Shown: positions 49,906 to 58,292, counted from the first letter of the stretch. The stretch is 64,000 bases of DNA from Candidatus Leptofilum proximum (GCA_016710325.1 JADJXK010000001.1:1178001-1242000), one strand, 5' to 3'. Program-made: numbers and translations. The notes: a model not told the origin generated them from the sequence alone.

Positions 49906-50979
49906 ATGAAAAAATTAATTAATGCTGTTGATGATGTAGTCAGAGAACAGCTTGAGGGGATGGCTCTGGCACACCCGGACGCAGTGAAAGTCAATTACAA
50001 TCCCTACTACGTGACGCGTGCCGATGCCCCAGTTGAGGGTAAGGTAGCCATCATTTCCGGTGGTGGCAGCGGCCATGAACCGATGCACGGCGGTTTTGTG
50101 GGTATGGGAATGCTGGACGGCGCTTGCCCCGGCGAAGTGTTTACGTCCCCCACGCCGGACCAGATGTATGAATGTGCCAAAGCAGTGGACAGCGGTGCAG
50201 GCGTGTTGTTCCTGGTGAAAAACTACACTGGTGACGTGCTGAACTTTGAAACGGCCGCAGAACTAGCCTACGCGGATGGCATCAAAGTGCAGTCTATTCT
50301 GATCGATGACGATGCCGCTGTAAAAGACAGTCTATACACAGCCGGTCGGCGCGGGGTGGGCACCACGGTCATCGCGGAAAAGATCGTGGGCGCCGCAGCA
50401 GAGGCTGGCTACAACCTGGACCAATGTGCCGATCTGGCGCGTAAGGTGAACATGAACGGCCGTTCCATCGGTATTGCCCTTACGTCTTGCACGGTGCCCG
50501 CCGCCGGGAAACCCACCTTCGACCTGGGTGACGGCGAGTTTGAGTTTGGCATCGGTATTCATGGTGAACCGGGCCGCGAGCGCCTGCCCATGAAGTCGGT
50601 GGATGAGATTACGGCCATGATGGCTGCGGCCGTTCTAGACGACGCCGCCTACAGCCGCACCGTGCGCGAATGGGACAACGAAGAAGGCAACTGGGTCGAT
50701 AAGGAACTCACCGACGAACCGTTTAAATCCGGTGACTCCGTCATCGCCTTTGTCAACAGCATGGGCGGCACCCCGGTCTCAGAGCTGTACGCCGTCTACC
50801 GCAAGCTGGCGGCTGAATGTGAGGCCCGCGGCGTGACAATCGCGCGCAATCTCATTGGCCCCTACATCACCTCCCTGGAAATGCAGGGTTGTTCCATTAC
50901 GCTGGTCAAAACCGACGATGAAATTCTCAAATTCTGGGATGCACCGGTCAATACACCAGGTTTGCGCTGGGGCGTCTAA
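49906..50979 (+). CDS. dhaK: Dihydroxyacetone kinase, substrate-binding subunit DhaK
   Basis: 357 residues. The GGGSGHEPMHGGFVGMGML segment near residue 55 and the covalent substrate His in FGIGIHGEPG near 220 identify DhaK, which binds dihydroxyacetone as a hemiaminal. It works with DhaL (ADP carrier) and a PTS phosphodonor, DhaM, to make DHAP. The ATG at 49906 is preferred over 49900 because GGAG then has a seven-base spacer. DhaK lacks a nucleotide site, consistent with the PTS-type, not ATP-type, enzyme. In E. coli DhaK and DhaL also switch the activity of DhaR; the same wiring is inferred here. Confidence 0.94.
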   Translation: MKKLINAVDDVVREQLEGMALAHPDAVKVNYNPYYVTRADAPVEGKVAIISGGGSGHEPMHGGFVGMGMLDGACPGEVFTSPTPDQMYECAKAVDSGAGVLFLVKNYTGDVLNFETAAELAYADGIKVQSILIDDDAAVKDSLYTAGRRGVGTTVIAEKIVGAAAEAGYNLDQCADLARKVNMNGRSIGIALTSCTVPAAGKPTFDLGDGEFEFGIGIHGEPGRERLPMKSVDEITAMMAAAVLDDAAYSRTVREWDNEEGNWVDKELTDEPFKSGDSVIAFVNSMGGTPVSELYAVYRKLAAECEARGVTIARNLIGPYITSLEMQGCSITLVKTDDEILKFWDAPVNTPGLRWGV

Positions 50980-50982
50980 AAA

Positions 50983-51057
50983 GGTAATCTGTTATCCGTT
51001 TATTGGTAATCGGTAGCTGAAAACACCGATTACTGATCACCCTTTACCGATTACCGA
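50983..51057. repeat. GTAATCGGTA-word inverted repeat between dhaK and dhaL
   Basis: TTGGTAATCGGTAGCTG words face ACCGATTAC, CTTTACCGATTACCGAAG words. It forms an imperfect hairpin within the operon. Confidence 0.55.
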
Positions 51058-51078
51058 AGAAGGAGCGGGTCTCTCATC

Positions 51079-51708
51079 ATGATAACTAAGGACCAGATCG
51101 TGCGGTGGCTAGAAAAAACAGCGGCCGTTTTGCAAAAAAATAGAACTTACCTCACCGAATTAGATTCCGCCATTGGGGATGCCGACCACGGCATCAACAT
51201 GGATCGCGGCTTCAAAAAGGTGATGGAAAAATTACCCACTGTTTCCGATAAAGATGTTGGCAATATTCTCAAAACAACCGGCATGACGCTCATTTCCAGT
51301 GTGGGCGGGGCCAGCGGTCCGCTGTATGGCACGTTTTTTATGCGCAGCGGCATGGCCATGGCGGCCAAGGAAGAGCTGAGCGACGAGGACTTGTTCAAGC
51401 TGCTGCAAGCCGGGGTTGAGGGCATTTTACAGCGTGGTCGGCCAAACCTGGAAGACAAAACCATGTACGACGCCTGGGCGCCGGCACTGGAAGCGATGCA
51501 GGGTGCATTGGCTGCCGGGAAGGGAACAGTAGAGGTGTTAGAAACGGCCGTTGCCGCCGCCGAACAAGGCATGAAAAACACCATCCCCCTCCAGGCCCGC
51601 AAAGGTAGAGCAAGCTACCTGGGCGAACGCAGCATCGGTCACCAGGATCCGGGGGCAACCTCATCCTACCTGATGCTTAACGCCTTGCTAGAAACAGTGA
51701 AGGAATAA
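51079..51708 (+). CDS. dhaL: Dihydroxyacetone kinase, ADP-binding subunit DhaL
   Basis: 209 residues, all-helical. The N-terminal metal and ADP site is recognised by LDSAIGDADHGINMDRGF (three Asp bind two Mg), and SVGGASGPLYGTFF lies in the nucleotide loop; the C-terminal HQDPGATSS motif is conserved. DhaL holds ADP permanently; DhaM phosphorylates it to ATP, which is passed to DhaK-bound dihydroxyacetone. AGGAG lies 13 bases before the ATG, a little far. Separated from dhaK by a repeat but in the same direction. Confidence 0.94.
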   Translation: MITKDQIVRWLEKTAAVLQKNRTYLTELDSAIGDADHGINMDRGFKKVMEKLPTVSDKDVGNILKTTGMTLISSVGGASGPLYGTFFMRSGMAMAAKEELSDEDLFKLLQAGVEGILQRGRPNLEDKTMYDAWAPALEAMQGALAAGKGTVEVLETAVAAAEQGMKNTIPLQARKGRASYLGERSIGHQDPGATSSYLMLNALLETVKE

Positions 51709-51790
51709 GACCTTCAGGGTCTTCCAAAGCAGTCTGAAACGCTAACATCGGAAAAATCCGTGAAATCTGCGTAATCTGTAGATTAATTAG
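51709..51790. repeat. AAGACCTTCAGGGTCTT palindrome and ATCCGTGAAATC words
   Basis: The region between dhaL and glpK opens with the imperfect palindrome AAGACCTTCAGGGTCTT, whose half matches the outer arms of the composite repeats at 6891 and 39719. Words AAATCCGTGAAATCTGCG and AATCTGTAGATT follow, similar to 25857 and 31953. Confidence 0.5.
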
Positions 51791-51802
51791 GAAGGAGTAA
51801 AA

Positions 51803-53308
51803 ATGTCAAAGTATGTAGCAGCAATTGACCAGGGTACCACCAGTACCCGTTGCATGATCTTCAATCACAGCGGCGAATCTGTCGCTTCTCATCAGATGGA
51901 ACATGAGCAAATCTACCCCAAGCCGGGTTGGGTTGAACACGATCCCATGGAAATCTGGGCTCGTACCCAGGACGTGGTGAAAGGCGCCATGGAACGTGCC
52001 GGCATCACCGCCAGAGATTTGGCTGCCGTCGGCATCACCAACCAGCGCGAAACCACCGTCATTTGGAACAAAAACACCGGCAAACCGTACCACAACGCGC
52101 TCGTCTGGCAAGACACACGCAATGCCGGTATCGTCGCCGAGATGGCCAAAGACGGCGGGCAAGACCGCTTCCGTTCGCAGGTTGGTTTGCCGCTGGCCAC
52201 CTATTTTTCCGGCCTCAAGGTGAAATGGCTGCTCGACAACGTGCCCGAAATCCGCGCCGCCGCCAACGCGGGCGACGCCATCTTCGGCAACATCGACACC
52301 TGGGTCATCTGGAACCTGACCGGTGGGGTGAACGGCGGTGTGCATGTCACAGACGTCACCAATGCTTCCCGCACCATGCTGATGAACCTGGATACCCTCT
52401 CCTGGAACGAAGACATCGCCAAGGCGATGGGCATCCCCATGTCTATGCTGCCCCAGATCAAATCCTCTTCTGAGGTGTATGGCTACACCCTGGACAACGG
52501 CCCGTTTGGTGGTCGTGTGCCGGTTGCTGGTGATCTGGGCGACCAGCAAGCCGCAACTGTGGGACAGGCCTGCTTCAGCCCCGGCGAAGCTAAAAACACC
52601 TACGGCACCGGCTGTTTTATGATCCTGAACACCGGCACTGAGCCAGTTGCCTCCAAGAACGGACTGCTCACTACCATGTGCTACAAGTTTGGCAATCAAC
52701 CGGCCGTTTACGCCCTGGAAGGTTCCATCGCCATCACCGGCGCCCTGGTGCAGTGGCTGCGCGACAACCTGAAGATGATCGCCTCTGCCCCCGAGGTAGA
52801 AGATCTGGCCAAGACGGTTGACGACAACGGCGGTATCTACTTTGTGCCCGCTTTCTCTGGTTTGTATGCCCCTTACTGGAAAGATGATGCTCGCGGCGTG
52901 ATTGCTGGTCTTACCCGCTACGTCAACCGCGGTCACTTTGCCCGTGCCACGCTGGAAGCCACGGCCTACCAGACCCGCGAAGTACTGGACGCCATGAATG
53001 CCGACTCCGGTGTAGACCTGACGGCCCTGAAGGTAGACGGCGGTATGGTGTTCAACAACATGCTGATGCAGTTCCAGGCAGACGTCTTGGGCGTGCCGGT
53101 CATCCGGCCGAAAGTTGCCGAAACCACCGCTCTGGGCGCAGCTTATGCGGCCGGTCTGGCTGTTGGCTTCTGGAAGAACACAGACGAAATGCGCCAGAAC
53201 TGGGGCATGGACAAGACGTGGGAACCGAACAAAGACAGCGACGCCAGCACTGAAAAGTACAAGATGTGGAAGAAAGCAGTAACCCGCACCTTCGACTGGG
53301 TCGAGTAA
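51803..53308 (+). CDS. glpK: Glycerol kinase
   Basis: 501 residues, the usual length. FGGY family: AAIDQGTTSTRCMIF binds phosphate near the N-terminus, QDTRNAGIV and the catalytic Asp region GDLGDQQAATVGQ (about 240) follow, and the C-terminal signature DGGMVFNNMLMQFQAD (near 415) is present. It phosphorylates glycerol with ATP to glycerol-3-phosphate, which GlpD at 15.4 kb oxidises. GAAGGAG before the ATG. An intrinsic terminator follows at 53336, so it closes the first transcription unit. No exact ACGGCCGT octamer was seen. Confidence 0.96.
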   Translation: MSKYVAAIDQGTTSTRCMIFNHSGESVASHQMEHEQIYPKPGWVEHDPMEIWARTQDVVKGAMERAGITARDLAAVGITNQRETTVIWNKNTGKPYHNALVWQDTRNAGIVAEMAKDGGQDRFRSQVGLPLATYFSGLKVKWLLDNVPEIRAAANAGDAIFGNIDTWVIWNLTGGVNGGVHVTDVTNASRTMLMNLDTLSWNEDIAKAMGIPMSMLPQIKSSSEVYGYTLDNGPFGGRVPVAGDLGDQQAATVGQACFSPGEAKNTYGTGCFMILNTGTEPVASKNGLLTTMCYKFGNQPAVYALEGSIAITGALVQWLRDNLKMIASAPEVEDLAKTVDDNGGIYFVPAFSGLYAPYWKDDARGVIAGLTRYVNRGHFARATLEATAYQTREVLDAMNADSGVDLTALKVDGGMVFNNMLMQFQADVLGVPVIRPKVAETTALGAAYAAGLAVGFWKNTDEMRQNWGMDKTWEPNKDSDASTEKYKMWKKAVTRTFDWVE

Positions 53309-53335
53309 GTTTATAAACCTGTAACAAAATAGAAG

Positions 53336-53374
53336 GGTTCCCGGTGGCCGACACAGCGATCGGGGACCTTTTTT
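53336..53374 (+). terminator. Intrinsic terminator between glpK and the dhaM fusion
   Basis: GGTTCCCG (53336-53343) pairs with CGGGGACC (53361-53368) across a 17-base loop, followed by six T. It lies only 24 bases before the preferred start of the next gene, so the phosphotransferase is either made by read-through at lower level or from its own promoter. Confidence 0.7.
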
Positions 53375-53398
53375 GTGACGTTGATGGTGTGCATGGCG

Positions 53399-55933
53399 AT
53401 GGTTGGAATTGTCGTTGTCTCTCATAGTGCTTTACTGGCTGAAGGGGTTCGTGAATTAGCCCAGCAGATGGTGCAGGGGCAGGTGCCGCTGGCCACTGCT
53501 GGCGGTATTGACGACCCGGATCAGCCCACGGGCACCGATCCCATGAAAGTGCTGGCGGCCATTGAGTCGGTATACAGCGATGACGGGGTGGTGGTGCTGA
53601 TGGATTTGGGCAGCGCTTTGTTGAGCGCCGAGATGGCCCTGGAATTTTTGCCAGAGGCGCGCCAGCCAAATGTAAAGCTGTGCGCCGCACCGCTGGTAGA
53701 AGGCACACTGGCGGCGGCGGTGCAGGCGATGGTAGGCGGCAGCCTGTCCCAGGTGCTGGCCGAGGCGGAAGGTGCGCTGGTGGGCAAAACCGAGCAGTTG
53801 AACCAAAGGATCTCTGGCCAGGAAGCAGGAGTGGAAACTGCCCAACTATCGTACCAAACGGCCGTTTCCACCCACAAAACCACCCTTGAAATTCGCAACA
53901 AAATGGGGCTCCATGCCCGCCCCGCCGCAAACTTCGTGCAGACGGCCAACCGCTTCCAGGCAGAAATGACCGTGCGCAAAGGCGAGAAATCGGCCAATGC
54001 CAAGAGCATTAACCAGGTAACAACGCTGGGGGTGCGCCAGGGGGAAACGGTGGTGGTAACGGCCGTTGGCCCAGACAGTGCCGATGCCATCGAAGCGATC
54101 AAACAATTGGCCGTCGACAATTTTGGTGAGTGGAAGAGCGACACTGCTTCGGAAATGGTGGCAGCGGCCGTTCCCGACACGACACCTGAACCTGGCCAAC
54201 TGCGCGGCATCGCCGCCTCACCGGGGATTGCTATCGGGCCCGTGCGGCAGTACCGGCCCAAGCTGCCTATCATCGAGCGGCAGGTGGGCAAAGATAGTGC
54301 GGCGGAGTGGCAGCGGCTGCAAACGGCCGTGCAAACGGCCGTCACCGAACTGCAAGCATTGCAAACCCAAACCGCCCAGCAGGTGGGCCCGGCGGAAGCT
54401 GCCATTTTTGAAGCCCACCAGCTCATTTTGCAGGACCCGGATTTGCAAACGGCCGTGCGTCACACCCTCGACACCGAACAAGTAAATGCCGAAGCCGCCT
54501 GGCAAGAGGCCATCGAGGAGACTGCGCAGAAGTTTGCCGCAATGGATGATCCGTTCTTCCAGGCGCGGGCAGCGGACGTGCAGGATGTGGGCAACCGGGT
54601 GCTGCGCCACTTGCTGGGGGTGGTTATGCCGTCGCTGGCAGCGGAGCGGCCGTACATTCTTATCGCCGCCGACCTCACCCCGTCTGACACGGCCCGGCTG
54701 GACCCGGCGCTGGTGCTGGCCATCTGCACGGAACTGGGCGGGGCAACGGCGCACAGCGCGATTTTGGCGCGGGCGTTGGGGATTCCGGCTGTGGTGGGCG
54801 CAGGCAGCCAGCTGGCCACGGTGGATGAGGGACAGATTCTGGGGGTAGACGGCCGTACCGGCCAAATCTGGTTGACCCCCGACGATGAGCAAATTGGCCA
54901 ACTGCAAGCGGCGCGGGAATCCTGGCTGGCGGCGCAGCAGGCCCCCAAAACGGCCAGCCAGGCGGAGGCTCACACCGCCGACGGCCTGCGCATTGAGGTG
55001 GCGGCCAATATTGGCGGGACAAACGATGTCGAGGTGGCGCTGGGCTATGGGGCCGAAGGTGTGGGGCTGTTCCGCACCGAGTTTTTGTTCCTGGACCGTC
55101 AAGAAGCGCCGGGCGAGACGGAACAGCTGGCGGCCTACCGGCAGGTGGTGGCCGGCATGGGCACCCTGGGCAACCAGGGCAATCGGCCGCTCATCATTCG
55201 CACGCTGGACGTCGGTGGCGACAAGCCGCTGCCCTACCTGAACCTGGGCCGAGAGGAGAATCCGTTTTTGGGCTGGCGCGGCATTCGTTTTTGCCTGGAC
55301 AAGCCGGAGATTTTCCTGCCGCAGCTGCGCGCCATCTTGCAGGCCAGCGTGAGGGACGACGGCACCCCGGCCAACGTGAAGCTGATGTTCCCCATGATCG
55401 GCACGCTGGCAGAACTGCGCCGGGCCAAAGCAATGCTGCAAACCGCCCGTGAACAGCTTCAGGCCGAAGGACGGCCGTTCGACCCCAACCTCTCTGTGGG
55501 CATCATGATCGAACTGCCGTCGGCGGTGGCCGTGGCCGACTTGCTGGCGGCGGAAGTGGACTTTTTCAGCATCGGCACCAACGATTTGACGCAGTACGTG
55601 ATGGCCGCCGACCGGGGCAACGCCAACGTGGCAGAGCTGGCCCAGGCGCTGCAACCGGCCGTCTTGCGCATGATCCGGCAAACGGCCGTGGCCGCCAAAA
55701 ACGCAAACATCTGGGTGGGGATGTGCGGCGAGCTGGCGGGCAATCCGCTGGCTACACCGCTGCTGCTGGGCCTGGGCCTGACCGAACTAAGCATGGCTGC
55801 ACCATCCATTCCTGCGGTCAAAGACGTTTTGCGCCGCTGGTCGCTGCCGGAAGCGGAGGCGCTGGCGGCTGAGGTGCTGAAGTTGGATTCGGTAACGGCC
55901 GTACAAACCCATTTGGAAGCGGCGAAGAAATAA
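53399..55933 (+). CDS. dhaM: DhaM-HPr-Enzyme I fusion, PEP:dihydroxyacetone phosphotransferase
   Basis: About 844 residues from the ATG in MVGIVVVSHS; an upstream GTG (53375) is possible. Domains: EIIA-man-like DhaM (1-130, active His9), HPr (about 155-245, active His172 in GLHARPA) and a full-length Enzyme I (about 270-840: phospho-His452 in GGATAHSAIL, then the PEP-binding barrel with MGSxGTNDLTQY-type segment and the active Cys in GMCGE). E. coli DhaM has only a truncated EI and depends on the general PTS; this fusion should take phosphate from PEP itself and pass it to DhaL-ADP. Several tandem ACGGCCGT octamers encode TAV. Confidence 0.92.
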   Translation: MVGIVVVSHSALLAEGVRELAQQMVQGQVPLATAGGIDDPDQPTGTDPMKVLAAIESVYSDDGVVVLMDLGSALLSAEMALEFLPEARQPNVKLCAAPLVEGTLAAAVQAMVGGSLSQVLAEAEGALVGKTEQLNQRISGQEAGVETAQLSYQTAVSTHKTTLEIRNKMGLHARPAANFVQTANRFQAEMTVRKGEKSANAKSINQVTTLGVRQGETVVVTAVGPDSADAIEAIKQLAVDNFGEWKSDTASEMVAAAVPDTTPEPGQLRGIAASPGIAIGPVRQYRPKLPIIERQVGKDSAAEWQRLQTAVQTAVTELQALQTQTAQQVGPAEAAIFEAHQLILQDPDLQTAVRHTLDTEQVNAEAAWQEAIEETAQKFAAMDDPFFQARAADVQDVGNRVLRHLLGVVMPSLAAERPYILIAADLTPSDTARLDPALVLAICTELGGATAHSAILARALGIPAVVGAGSQLATVDEGQILGVDGRTGQIWLTPDDEQIGQLQAARESWLAAQQAPKTASQAEAHTADGLRIEVAANIGGTNDVEVALGYGAEGVGLFRTEFLFLDRQEAPGETEQLAAYRQVVAGMGTLGNQGNRPLIIRTLDVGGDKPLPYLNLGREENPFLGWRGIRFCLDKPEIFLPQLRAILQASVRDDGTPANVKLMFPMIGTLAELRRAKAMLQTAREQLQAEGRPFDPNLSVGIMIELPSAVAVADLLAAEVDFFSIGTNDLTQYVMAADRGNANVAELAQALQPAVLRMIRQTAVAAKNANIWVGMCGELAGNPLATPLLLGLGLTELSMAAPSIPAVKDVLRRWSLPEAEALAAEVLKLDSVTAVQTHLEAAKK

Positions 55934-55940
55934 ATGAGGC

Positions 55941-55965
55941 GCGACGCACTTTGGAAGTACGTCGC
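55941..55965. other. Hairpin after the dhaM fusion
   Basis: GCGACG-C-ACTT pairs with AAGT-A-CGTCGC around TGG. No U-tract. It begins eight bases after the stop codon and may be a terminator-like or dispersed repeat element. Confidence 0.4.
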
Positions 55966-56265
55966 ACCTGGGCACAATCCGCGAAAATCCATGCAATCCG
56001 CGGCTAAATAAATGGGATACGGCCGCCCCAATCCAGAAAAATCCATAGAGGTTTCACGCTTCACGCCAACCCCCACAAAAACCCAAAGACCAAGTTTTTC
56101 TCTCTTTTACCCTTTGCGATCTTCGCGCTCTTTGCGGTTACACATTTTACGAATTTACCAAAAGTTCTTCACAATTTCTGAACAAGTCGTTGCTAATCTT
56201 ACATCATCAGCAAATGGCTTGCTGAGTTTTAGTAACGTAAAAAAAACTTGTTCGGAGGTAAACCA
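55966..56265. repeat. Repeat-rich gap before the secreted Gly/His protein
   Basis: AATCCGCGAAAATCC / GCAATCCGCGG words, then an inverted copy of the composite repeat (TTTCACGCTTCACGCC and AACCCAAAGACC, about 56040-56095), then TTTGCGATCTTCGCGCTC words also seen at 23427-23462. The end is AT-rich and should hold the promoter of the next gene. No ORF is supported. Confidence 0.55.
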
Positions 56266-57195
56266 ATGAAGAATAGTAAACTTGTAAAAATCGGCGGCAT
56301 TTTGCTTGTGCTGCTGGCCCTGGCAGCCCTGGTGGGCAGCACGCTCACCTTTGCCCAGGATGACGAACCAGATACGGCCGATCCGGTGACCACGCCGGAA
56401 GACGGTTCAGAAACTGAAGACAACACGACGACGGAAGATGCCACGCCTGGATTCGGCCGTTTTAATCATCACGGCATGGGTGGGCGCGGGCTCATCGACC
56501 GGGAAGCGGCTCGTGAACTGCTGGCTGAAGAGCTTGGCGTAACCGTTGAGGACCTGGAAGCGGCGCACGACGCGGCCATGGCAGCCGTCCAAGCTCAAGA
56601 CGGCCGTCCCAACCGCGACGAAGTCCGGGCTCTGATTGCCGAAGAATTGGGCGTAACCGTTGATGCGCTGGAAGCGGCGCAAACGGCCGTTCAAGAAGCC
56701 ATGCTGGCTCAACTGGTGGAAGATGGCACCATTACCCAGGAGCAGCTGGATGAAATGCTGGAGATGAAAGCGCTGCGTGAACTGGCGCAGGACATCTTTA
56801 GCCGCGAAGACGCCCAGGCGATCATTGCTGAGCAGCTGGGTCTGACGGTGGAAGAACTGGCGGCGGCCCGCGACGAGGGCACACGCATCTTTGAGCTGGC
56901 CGACGCGCAAGGCATTGACATGGCAACGTTGATGACGGCCGTATCCGATGCCCGCACCGCTGCTTTTGAACAGGCTGTCGTTGATGGCCTGCTCACCCAG
57001 GAACAGGCTGACCTGCTGCTGAGCCAGAGTGGTCCCCACTTTGGTTTTGGTGGGCACAGTGGCGGTGGGATGCATGGCATGCAAGGTGGTGGCCATGGCG
57101 GCCACGGCGGCCCGCGTGGCGGTGGCTTTGGCCCCGGCAGCTCGAATGGCAGCAACGGCAATGGCACCAGCACCAGCTCTGACCTGGACGCATAG
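56266..57195 (+). CDS. Secreted helical-repeat protein with Gly/His-rich tail
   Basis: 309 residues; the ATG at 56266 has GGAGG at good spacing. A signal peptide (about 1-33, ends FAQ-DDEP) is followed by an acidic Thr-rich stretch, then helical repeats containing ELGVTVEDLEAA, ELGVTVDALEAA and QLGLTVEELAAA at about residues 95, 138 and 205, and a tail with about ten Gly-Gly-His/Met words (GGMHGMQGGGHGG). The His/Met-rich tail suggests metal binding, but this is inference. The protein family is not one I recognise beyond its resemblance to other repeat-helix exported proteins. A D-type repeat and terminator follow. Confidence 0.6.
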   Translation: MKNSKLVKIGGILLVLLALAALVGSTLTFAQDDEPDTADPVTTPEDGSETEDNTTTEDATPGFGRFNHHGMGGRGLIDREAARELLAEELGVTVEDLEAAHDAAMAAVQAQDGRPNRDEVRALIAEELGVTVDALEAAQTAVQEAMLAQLVEDGTITQEQLDEMLEMKALRELAQDIFSREDAQAIIAEQLGLTVEELAAARDEGTRIFELADAQGIDMATLMTAVSDARTAAFEQAVVDGLLTQEQADLLLSQSGPHFGFGGHSGGGMHGMQGGGHGGHGGPRGGGFGPGSSNGSNGNGTSTSSDLDA

Positions 57196-57210
57196 TTTAA
57201 GTTGAAGATG

Positions 57211-57246
57211 TAATTGAGTAATTGGGTAATTACTCAATTACCTAAT
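57211..57246. repeat. TAATTGGGTAATTACTCAATTACC inverted repeat
   Basis: TAATTGAGTAATTGGGTAA faces TTACTCAATTACCTAATT, a low-complexity hairpin directly after the secreted protein gene. Related words lie at 15315-15348. Confidence 0.55.
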
Positions 57247-57261
57247 TTCCCATTTTACCTC

Positions 57262-57303
57262 GCGTGTCATCTTGCACACTTCCCGCAGGATGACACGCTT
57301 TTT
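57262..57303 (+). terminator. Strong intrinsic terminator
   Basis: GCGTGTCATCTTGC pairs with GCAGGATGACACGC around a nine-base loop (one G-T pair), followed by five T. It ends the transcript of the secreted protein gene. Confidence 0.85.
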
Positions 57304-57345
57304 GCCTTGGGGTATATTGGAGACAAACTGTTTTGAGGTTAGAAA

Positions 57346-58239
57346 ATGTCTTCAATTGTGATTGCGGCGTTTTATAAATTTGTGGATTTGCCAGATTACC
57401 GGGAGCGGCAACGGCCGTTGCGCGATTTTTGCGTCGCTCAAGCGGTCAAAGGCTCCATTTTGCTGGCCGCCGAGGGGATCAACGGCACCATCGCGGGCAG
57501 CCGCCAGGGCATTGATGCCGTGCTGGCTTACCTGCGCCAGGATGCGGTTTTTGCCAGCCTCACCCACAAAGAATCCCACGCCGACTTTATGCCTTTTGGC
57601 CGGATGAAGGTGCGCTTGAAGCAGGAAATTGTCAACCTCGGTAGACCGGACATCACGCCCAGCAAGCGCGTGGGGCAGTACGTGCCCGCTGCCGAGTGGA
57701 ACGCCCTCATCAGTGATCCGGACGTGATTTTGGTGGACACGCGCAACGATTTTGAAGTGGTGTTGGGCACGTTTAAGGGGGCGGTGAATCCGAAAACGGC
57801 CGCTTTCAACCAGTTCCCCGAATTTGTCAGCCAAAACCTGGACCCCAGCTGCCACAAAAAGGTGGCCATGTTCTGCACTGGCGGTATCCGCTGCGAGAAG
57901 GCCACCGCCTACCTGCTTGAGCAGGGATTTGCAGAGGTATACCATCTCAAAGACGGCATCCTGAAGTATTTGGAGCAGGTACCGTCGGAGGAAAGCCTGT
58001 GGCAAGGCAACTGCTTTGTGTTCGACGAGCGCGTCACGGTGGATCATCGTTTGCAGCCTGCCCCGCTGGAGCTGTGCCCGATGTGCAAAACGGCCGTCGA
58101 GCCGCACCACCGCACCTCGCCCAAGTATGAATTTGGCGTCTCCTGCCCTACCTGCGCCGACACGCTGACGCCCGACCAAATCGAACGTGCCCGCGAAAAG
58201 CAGCGGCAATTGGAGCTAACCACCGCGCGCAATGCGTAG
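57346..58239 (+). CDS. trhO: tRNA uridine(34) hydroxylase (rhodanese family)
   Basis: 297 residues. An N-terminal YceA-type acylphosphatase-like fold (about 5-95, AAEGINGTIAG) precedes a rhodanese domain (about 120-220) with the active Cys in MFCTGGIRCEKA; the C-terminal Cys pairs (LCPMC, SCPTC) are usual in the family. TrhO hydroxylates U34 of certain tRNAs, the first oxygen-dependent step to 5-methoxyuridine derivatives. The stop TAG is supplied by a GTAGAGACG repeat (58236-58281). Confidence 0.9.
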   Translation: MSSIVIAAFYKFVDLPDYRERQRPLRDFCVAQAVKGSILLAAEGINGTIAGSRQGIDAVLAYLRQDAVFASLTHKESHADFMPFGRMKVRLKQEIVNLGRPDITPSKRVGQYVPAAEWNALISDPDVILVDTRNDFEVVLGTFKGAVNPKTAAFNQFPEFVSQNLDPSCHKKVAMFCTGGIRCEKATAYLLEQGFAEVYHLKDGILKYLEQVPSEESLWQGNCFVFDERVTVDHRLQPAPLELCPMCKTAVEPHHRTSPKYEFGVSCPTCADTLTPDQIERAREKQRQLELTTARNA

Positions 58240-58281
58240 AGACGTTGCATGCAACGTCTCTACGCATTGCCACGTCTCTAC
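58236..58281. repeat. GTAGAGACGTTGC inverted repeat (copy 2)
   Basis: GTAGAGACGTTGC and GCAACGTCTCTAC overlap in one palindrome, followed by a half-copy GCATTGCCACGTCTCTAC that ends just before the GGAG ribosome site of the response regulator. Same arrangement as 29450-29494; here the TAG stop of trhO is the second triplet. Confidence 0.75.
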
Positions 58282-58292
58282 CGGAGATAATA

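Noticed and set aside
51806..53425. 539-codon open frame antisense to glpK
   Set aside because: It mirrors glpK almost end to end, its translation is low-complexity His/Gly/Arg-rich, and no domain is visible. Long antisense frames are expected opposite biased G+C-rich genes.
54218..55681. 487-codon open frame antisense to the dhaM fusion
   Set aside because: Composition is typical of an antisense shadow (Gln, His, Arg, Gly) and the sense strand has a fully recognisable protein.
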